Assembly (NCBI GenBank): GCA_905214325.1
Contig: CAJMLT010000027.1
Coordinates: 1 to 19,295, forward strand
DNA length: 19,295 nt
From: an uncultured bacterium
Lineage (GTDB): Bacteria > Actinomycetota > Coriobacteriia > Coriobacteriales > Eggerthellaceae
Direction: 5' to 3'
Shown here: positions 14,988-19,295 of the stretch, in pieces
Layout of the letters: every line of letters begins with the position of its first letter
Numbering within the stretch: the stretch's first letter is position 1
Made by a program: the position numbers and the translations under genes
Notes under the pieces: model-generated
What the model saw: only the letters and a program-made list of their open reading frames with translations
Told to the model about the DNA's origin: nothing
Database searches by the model: none

Positions 14988-15739
14988 AATGACATTCCTC
15001 CATCGACGGCGATGATCTGTCCTGTGATATAGCGGGCCTGCGGGCTTGTCAGAAATGCCACCGCTTCGGCGACATCCTCGACCCGGCCGAATGCCCCCAA
15101 GGCGATACGGGCCTTGACCGCTTCCTGCGCAGCTTCCGGCAATTCATCGGTCATGGCGGTTTCGATGAACCCGGGAGCCACCGCGTTCACGGTGATATTG
15201 CGGGCGGCCAACTCCTTCGCCGCACTTTTCGTCATGCCGATGATGCCGGCCTTCGACGCGGCGTAATTGACCTGTCCGGCATTACCGGCGAGACCCACGA
15301 CACTCGATATGTTCACGATACTACCCCGGCGCTGCTTCATCATGATAGGCGTAACATGACGCATGCAGTTGAAGGTTCCCTTGAGATTGACTTCGATAAC
15401 GCGATCGAACTGGTCTTCACCCATACGCATGAGTAGTCCATCACGGGTGATTCCGGCATTGTTCACGCAGATGTCCACCGATCCGAAGTGTTCTTTGACC
15501 TGCTTCATGAGGGAGCGTGCCTCTTCGAAGGACGAAACGTCGGCCTTCACGACCAAGGTGTCGATGCCGTACTCCCCGCACAGGGAATGGGCCAATTCCT
15601 CCGCGCAAGCACGGCTGTGATCGCCTGAATGATTGATGACCACATTGTTTCCCCGCGCAGCGAGGGCACGGGCGATTCCCGCTCCGATACCCCGAGCGGC
15701 ACCCGTCACAACGGCGGTTCCCCGTCGCATTTCTTCCAT
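14984..15739 (-). CDS. fabG: 3-oxoacyl-ACP reductase FabG
   Basis: An NADPH-dependent short-chain dehydrogenase reducing 3-oxoacyl-ACP. The 251-residue product has the cofactor loop TGAARGIG (12-19), D-V at the end of the third strand (67-68), NNAG (93-96), and the catalytic tetrad Asn118, Ser146, Tyr159 and Lys163 (VNYAASKAG). The C-terminal ITGQIIAVDGGMSL is typical of FabG. ATG 15739 follows GGAAAGGTAG, which overlaps the end of fabD; the gap is 3 bases. An alternative ATG three codons downstream is less well placed. It sits between fabD and fabF in the canonical order and is surely a fatty-acid-pathway FabG rather than another SDR. Confidence 0.95.
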   Translation of the reverse strand: MEEMRRGTAVVTGAARGIGAGIARALAARGNNVVINHSGDHSRACAEELAHSLCGEYGIDTLVVKADVSSFEEARSLMKQVKEHFGSVDICVNNAGITRDGLLMRMGEDQFDRVIEVNLKGTFNCMRHVTPIMMKQRRGSIVNISSVVGLAGNAGQVNYAASKAGIIGMTKSAAKELAARNITVNAVAPGFIETAMTDELPEAAQEAVKARIALGAFGRVEDVAEAVAFLTSPQARYITGQIIAVDGGMSL

Positions 15740-15742
15740 GAT

Positions 15743-16681
15743 CTACCTTTCCGTTCGTAGGTCGTTTGTCAAAAACGACGTGAGTCCCCCATCGCTTCCG
15801 ATGCGATAGCGCTCCGCTTCCTTGTCGATGCGCTTCATCATCGTGAACAAAACGCCACCGAAGCCCACTTCCACAAAGCGATTCGACCCCTGATCGAGAA
15901 GGAAACGCACACTCTGTTCGAAACGCACCGGAGAGACGATCTGGCGCGCAAGACGGTCGGCGGCTTCGGATGCCACGAATGGCCGCGCGTCGGTGTTGCA
16001 TATCAGCTCCCTAGCGGGTTCGGCGAATTCCAGACCCGCGCAGAAGGTACGCACTTCATCGGCGGCACTGCGCATGAGAGGGCTATGGAACGCCCCGGCC
16101 GTCTTGAGACGCGATGCGCGGGCGCGCTTGGCGGTATTGCCGCACCACCATGTTTGTGCGCGATCGATAGCGGCAACCGAGCCGGACAAGACGATCTGAC
16201 CCGGGCAGTTATAGTTGGCAATGACCAACACGTCATCTTCGGCGCACCGCTCACATACTTCCAGCGCATCCTCTTCGGAGGCCGCCAGAAGGGCCAACAT
16301 GGCACCCGATGTTTCCCGACACGCCGCATCCATCGCACGAGCACGCACGTTCAACAGGGCAGACGCATCCTCCACGGAAAGAACCTGCGCCAGCGCCAGA
16401 GCGCTTATCTCCCCAAGGGAAAAGCCCAGCACGGCTTCGACGTGCTCACCACGGGAAATAAGGACGGAACCCAGCCCCACCGAAAGGGCCATCATCAAAC
16501 CCTGTGCGTGATAGGTGTCGTTGATTTCGTCTTCGCTGCCGTGTGTGGCCAGCGAAGCCAAATCGAAACCGAGCACCTCGCTTGCTACGGCAAACGCGTG
16601 GGCCACTTCGGGTACGTGCAGCACATCGGATCCCATGCCCGGCTTCTGGGCGCCCTGCCCCGAACACATCAAAACGCTCAT
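15743..16681 (-). CDS. fabD: Malonyl-CoA:ACP transacylase FabD
   Basis: Transfers malonyl from CoA to ACP. The 312-residue protein has the opening MCSGQGAQKPGMG (oxyanion Gln9), the nucleophile elbow LGFSLGEISAL (Ser88), Arg residues in LLNVRARAMDAA (113/115) and the catalytic His199 in GAFHSPLM, followed by the N-x-D region CNTDARPFV and SPVRFEQSV. The residue before the nucleophile is Phe where most FabD proteins have His (GHSLGE); Leu occurs at this place in Streptococcus. Its ATG overlaps the fabK stop (ATGA, 16678-16681). The protein is otherwise complete and should be active. Confidence 0.94.
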   Translation of the reverse strand: MSVLMCSGQGAQKPGMGSDVLHVPEVAHAFAVASEVLGFDLASLATHGSEDEINDTYHAQGLMMALSVGLGSVLISRGEHVEAVLGFSLGEISALALAQVLSVEDASALLNVRARAMDAACRETSGAMLALLAASEEDALEVCERCAEDDVLVIANYNCPGQIVLSGSVAAIDRAQTWWCGNTAKRARASRLKTAGAFHSPLMRSAADEVRTFCAGLEFAEPARELICNTDARPFVASEAADRLARQIVSPVRFEQSVRFLLDQGSNRFVEVGFGGVLFTMMKRIDKEAERYRIGSDGGLTSFLTNDLRTER

Positions 16682-17664
16682 CGGGCTACCTCATCCCCGC
16701 TCCATGAACGCTCCCCGTTCATGCGGGCGCGTTCTTCGAGCGATACTCCCGACCAGGCGTACGCTTCGTTCATCAGGTCATCCACGATATCCGCCGCCGA
16801 TTTCTCGTCGCCGATCAAGCAGGCTACCTGCCCCGACATCAGCGATCCACCGACCACGTCGCCCTGCACCGCACGATGGAGCGATCCCGCAAGCGCCCCT
16901 TCGACATCGTCGAAGGTAACCGCGGGGTCGGCCTCCATGACACGGATTTCGCGGGCGAAACGATTCTTGAGCGCACGCACCGGATGCCCATTACCCCTAC
17001 CCGTCACGATGGTGTCGGAATCGCGGGCGGCGAGCACCTTCTGTTTATAGGCTTCATCGATGGAGCACTCGTGGGCGGTCAGGAATCGCGTGCCTATCTG
17101 CACCGCTTCGGCACCTAAGGCAAAGGCGGCGACCATGCCGCGACCGTCGGCTATGCCGCCGGCGGTGATGACGGGAATGGAGACGGCATCGCACACGGCG
17201 GGCGTCAGGGCCATCGTCGTCAATTCGCCGATATGCCCACCGGCCTCGCAACCTTCGGCTATGACGGCATCGGCGCCGCAGCGTTCCATACGTTTGGCCA
17301 GCGCTGCGGAAGCCACCACGGGCACAACCTTGCACCCGACTTCTTTCCACATCTCCACGTACGTACCCGGGTTTCCGGCTCCCGTCGTGATGACGTCGAC
17401 GTGCAGTTCGGCCAGAAGCTTGGCCAGTTGAGGAGCGTCGGGGTTCATGAGCATGATATTGACACCGAAGGGCTTATCCGTCAGCGAACGGGCCTTTTCT
17501 ATTTCGGCTCTCACCCAGTCGAGAGGGGCCGATCCGCACGCGATGATGCCCAAACCGCCCGCCTCGCTCACCGCAGCGGCAAGCTGAGCGTCGGCGATCC
17601 AGGCCATAGCGCCTTGAATGATAGGTTTTTCAATGCCGAGAAGTCGGGTAACACGGGTTTCCAT
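16678..17664 (-). CDS. fabK: Enoyl-ACP reductase II (FMN-dependent) FabK
   Basis: Catalyses the last reduction of each cycle with FMN and NAD(P)H; it replaces FabI in many Firmicutes. The 328-residue TIM-barrel protein starts with LLGIEKPIIQGAMAWIADAQ, has FGVNIMLMNPD (67-76), the diagnostic AEGCEAGGHIGELT (His144 as in characterised FabK) and the phosphate-binding ITAGGIADGRGM and ALGAEAVQIGTRFL. Nitronate monooxygenases share the fold, but the operon context and the GCEAGGH motif favour FabK. ATG 17664 has AAGGAAG 7 bases upstream and lies 11 bases after acpP. FabK is insensitive to triclosan; that is family knowledge, not shown here. Confidence 0.93.
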   Translation of the reverse strand: METRVTRLLGIEKPIIQGAMAWIADAQLAAAVSEAGGLGIIACGSAPLDWVRAEIEKARSLTDKPFGVNIMLMNPDAPQLAKLLAELHVDVITTGAGNPGTYVEMWKEVGCKVVPVVASAALAKRMERCGADAVIAEGCEAGGHIGELTTMALTPAVCDAVSIPVITAGGIADGRGMVAAFALGAEAVQIGTRFLTAHECSIDEAYKQKVLAARDSDTIVTGRGNGHPVRALKNRFAREIRVMEADPAVTFDDVEGALAGSLHRAVQGDVVGGSLMSGQVACLIGDEKSAADIVDDLMNEAYAWSGVSLEERARMNGERSWSGDEVAR

Positions 17665-17675
17665 ACAACGCTTCC

Positions 17676-17894
17676 TTACAGAGAGTCAATATACGCAACC
17701 AGCTGACCGATGGTTTCGATATCTTCCGGTTCACCGAATTCGATATCCATTTCCTCTTCGATGGAGCAGATGAGCTCGGCCATGTCCAGAGAATCGATAC
17801 CCAGAGACTCGAGCGATGCGTCTGCGACGACCGTTTCGGGCTCGATATCCAGATTCTCGTTGAGGATGTTTTGGATGGTTTCAAGAGTTGCCAT
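17676..17894 (-). CDS. acpP: Acyl carrier protein
   Basis: A 72-residue acidic four-helix carrier. The phosphopantetheine site is Ser35 in ESLGIDSLDMAEL, the universal DSL motif. The following EEMDIEFGEPEDIETIGQLV helices are those of AcpP. It carries the growing acyl chain between FabD, FabF, FabG, FabZ and FabK. ATG 17894 follows AAAGGAAT. It is the first gene of the tight operon; the 196-base gap before it should hold the operon promoter. In Streptococcus fabH lies just upstream; here the gap is too small for it. Confidence 0.95.
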   Translation of the reverse strand: MATLETIQNILNENLDIEPETVVADASLESLGIDSLDMAELICSIEEEMDIEFGEPEDIETIGQLVAYIDSL

Positions 17895-18031
17895 GATGTG
17901 ATTCCTTTCGTTTTTTTCATATCCTGTTCGTTATTCGACCCGCACACAGGCCCCTTGAGCCGGACCGGCGTTACGGATTGATTTTCATCGGGTTCGAGAG
18001 AGTGAGAATACGGAAGACGGAAAGGGCGCAC

Positions 18032-18057
18032 CCGATCGAAATGCAGCTCTCGATCGG
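18032..18057. repeat. Inverted repeat in the acpP leader region
   Basis: CCGATCGA (18032-18039) and TCGATCGG (18050-18057) are perfect 8-base arms with a 10-base loop. It lies between marR and acpP, a position suited to a regulator operator or an attenuating hairpin; no T-run follows in either direction. Confidence 0.6.
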
Positions 18058-18075
18058 TTTGCGCTGCGATCCCGT

Positions 18076-18090
18076 GGGTAGAAACTACCC
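18076..18090 (-). terminator. Short hairpin directly after the marR stop
   Basis: GGGTAG and CTACCC, perfect 6-base arms with a 3-base loop, abutting the marR stop codon (18091). There is no T-run after it, so it may only partly end the transcript and let some read-through into acpP. Confidence 0.4.
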
Positions 18091-18573
18091 TCAGGCCTTT
18101 GCCGAAGCGCGCAGGGCTTCGTTTTCCGCGTCGAAGAAATACTTGACCTTGCCCACCGCACGCAGGAAAACCTCTTCCTCATGGGGAGACAATTCCGCAA
18201 GTGCGGCGTCCACCATCTTCTTGTGAAACGCTTCATGGGCACGAAATGCCTTGCGTCCCTTGGAGGTGAGTGCGACCAACACCTGACGACGGTCCTCGTC
18301 GCTGCGTGTGCGCTCGACGAAACCCTTCTTCTCGAGCTTGGTGATGGCAACGGTCAACGTAGCCAACGTGACATCCAGGCGGGAAGCGACGACGCTCATC
18401 GGGTTCGTCTCCCTCAAGCCGACCGCACAGATGGTATGCAATTCCGCGATGGACAGACCTTCGGTCAAGCGGTTGTTCAACGAACGTTCCTCAATGCGCA
18501 AAATGGCATTGAAGGTGTCGGTAAGCAATTCGTTGAAGACCTGTTTATGTTGTTGCATCTCATCGTGTTCCAT
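18091..18573 (-). CDS. MarR-family regulator, FabT-like
   Basis: A 160-residue winged-helix repressor. The helix-turn-helix lies about residues 55-82 (MSVVASRLDVTLATLTVAIT), followed by the wing KGFVERTRSDEDRRQVLVAL with the conserved D-x-R-R. Flanking helices form the dimer interface. Its place directly before acpP is that of FabT, which in Streptococcus represses the fab genes when acyl-ACP from exogenous fatty acid is present; that role is inferred from position. ATG 18573 is preferred: a GTG at 18582 in the same frame has no ribosome site, whereas AAAGTGAT precedes the ATG. Candidate promoter at 18609-18637. Two inverted repeats lie between it and acpP (18032-18090). Without binding data it could also be an ordinary MarR regulator of other genes. 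Confidence 0.85.
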   Translation of the reverse strand: MEHDEMQQHKQVFNELLTDTFNAILRIEERSLNNRLTEGLSIAELHTICAVGLRETNPMSVVASRLDVTLATLTVAITKLEKKGFVERTRSDEDRRQVLVALTSKGRKAFRAHEAFHKKMVDAALAELSPHEEEVFLRAVGKVKYFFDAENEALRASAKA

Positions 18574-18608
18574 GAATATCACTTTCGCAGAAAAACGGGG
18601 CGTCCCTT

Positions 18609-18637
18609 ATGGTACGAATCGCGTCGGTTTTCTTCAA
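18609..18637 (-). promoter_or_regulatory. Candidate promoter of the MarR/FabT-like gene
   Basis: On the minus strand TTGAAG (18632-18637) and TACCAT (18609-18614) are separated by exactly 17 bases, each with four of six consensus bases, and end about 35 bases before ATG 18573. The site lies in the 96-base gap after the DegV gene. Confidence 0.4.
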
Positions 18638-18669
18638 GCTTTCCGATCTCTCAAACTATAAAGCAGCAT

Positions 18670-19295
18670 TTATGCAGGTAAAATGCCAAATCCCAGTGCG
18701 CCCATTCCCAAATGGGTTGCAATGATGGCGCCGCATTTGCTGGTACCCTCGTCAATGTAATCGACGCCGGCTTCGGATAAGGCCTGCTTCACCTTTTTCA
18801 CTCCTTCGGCGTTGCGCGCATGACAGAAACGGATGCGCAGCGTGCCGGATTGAGCCGTCTGCTCTTCGATTATCTCCACGTAGCGCTTGATCACGCCTTT
18901 CATGCCCTTCGCTTTGTCGCACGGGCCGAAAACACCTCGTTCGTCGAAGGTGAAGATGGGCTTGATGTTCAGCAGGTTGGTAGCATCCACCTGTTCGGCG
19001 GAAAGACGTCCACCGCGGAGGAGGTTTTCCAACGTGTCGCAGGCGACGAAGAAACGAGCCTTGGACACCGCTTCCTTTATCTGAGCGACGGCATCGGCGA
19101 AATCGACGCCTGCATCACGCAGTTCGCACGCCTTCTGCACCACAAGACCAGCGCTCACCGTAGCGCCGCATGAATCGATGACGCTCACATCGACATCCAC
19201 CTGATCGGCGGCGATGAGCGCCGATCCGCTTGTGCCGGAAAGCACTTCGGCGATATGGATGGAAACGATATGATCGTAGCCCTGCGCGGCAAGAT
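18670..19295 (-). CDS. DegV-family (FakB-like) fatty-acid-binding protein, N-terminus cut by right window edge
   Basis: The frame stays open to the last base, so about 207 C-terminal residues are seen; a GTG at 19245 is internal. Members bind one fatty acid and, as FakB, present it to the kinase FakA for entry into phospholipid synthesis. Visible hallmarks are SIHIAEVLSGTSGSALIAAD (the L-S-G-T fatty-acid head-group loop), VIDSCGATVSAGLVV, LENLLRGGRLS, NIKPIFTFDERG, and the C-terminal THLGMGALGFGILPA with the conserved His; the usual G-P-G is G-M-G. It stops 96 bases before the regulator gene and points in the same direction. Close linkage to a FabT-like regulator and the fab operon supports a fatty-acid role. 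FakA is not in the window. Confidence 0.88.
   Translation of the reverse strand, partial: LAAQGYDHIVSIHIAEVLSGTSGSALIAADQVDVDVSVIDSCGATVSAGLVVQKACELRDAGVDFADAVAQIKEAVSKARFFVACDTLENLLRGGRLSAEQVDATNLLNIKPIFTFDERGVFGPCDKAKGMKGVIKRYVEIIEEQTAQSGTLRIRFCHARNAEGVKKVKQALSEAGVDYIDEGTSKCGAIIATHLGMGALGFGILPA

Noticed and set aside
17964..17985. Possible FabT box (GATTGATTTTCATC) upstream of acpP
   Set aside because: Only the outer GAT/ATC triplets are symmetrical, so it is not a convincing operator compared with the perfect repeat at 18032-18057.
1..19295. CRISPR arrays, tRNA, rRNA, insertion sequences
   Set aside because: No spaced direct repeats, cloverleaf, rRNA segment, transposase or terminal inverted repeat was seen.

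Overview
The window looks like a chromosomal segment of an anaerobic bacterium with moderate GC. The gene repertoire (FMN-type enoyl-ACP reductase FabK, a FabT-like MarR regulator, a DegV protein, an isolated UDP-galactopyranose mutase, a NifX-like cofactor protein) fits a gut Actinomycetota of the Coriobacteriia/Eggerthellaceae type that carries a Firmicutes-style fatty-acid operon. This placement is an inference from gene content, not a database match. No rRNA, tRNA, CRISPR array, transposase or integrase was recognised.

Region 1 (1-3221, + strand) is a tight five-gene operon, by eye more A/T-rich than the rest. It encodes the C-terminal end of a DUF4230-like protein, a 60-residue two-helix membrane peptide, an unrecognised 261-residue helical protein, a TerB-domain protein with an internal 31-residue repeat, and an unrecognised 332-residue protein with a long Gly/Ala-rich hydrophobic core. 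This is the best candidate for an undescribed (membrane- or stress-linked) system in the window.

Region 2 (3290-8758) holds independent housekeeping genes. On the minus strand are UDP-galactopyranose mutase (glf), a small divergent Fe-S protein and a universal stress protein. On the plus strand are a PaaI-type hotdog thioesterase, a VOC/glyoxalase-like protein and a NifX/FeMo-co-type protein. A SulP anion transporter with a STAS domain follows on the minus strand, convergent with the NifX-like gene across a shared stem-loop (7054-7081).

Region 3 (8759-10850) has a 490-base gap with a perfect palindrome overlapping a candidate promoter, then a DUF4143-type AAA ATPase on the plus strand, then 264 bases holding what may be a decayed coding fragment on the minus strand.

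Region 4 (10851-19295, all minus strand) is the fatty-acid synthesis cluster, transcribed right to left: DegV/FakB-like protein (cut by the window edge), MarR/FabT-like regulator, acpP, fabK, fabD, fabG, fabF, fabZ and a fused accD-accA. From acpP to accDA the genes are separated by at most 12 bases or overlap by ATGA, so this is one operon. Malonyl-CoA made by acetyl-CoA carboxylase is loaded on ACP by FabD, condensed by FabF, reduced by FabG, dehydrated by FabZ and reduced by FabK. The order is collinear with the known Streptococcus/Lactobacillales fab operon, but fabH, accB and accC are absent. Where accC would lie, the AccDA protein carries an N-terminal domain that reads as a degenerate biotin-carboxylase N-domain, the most striking single observation here.
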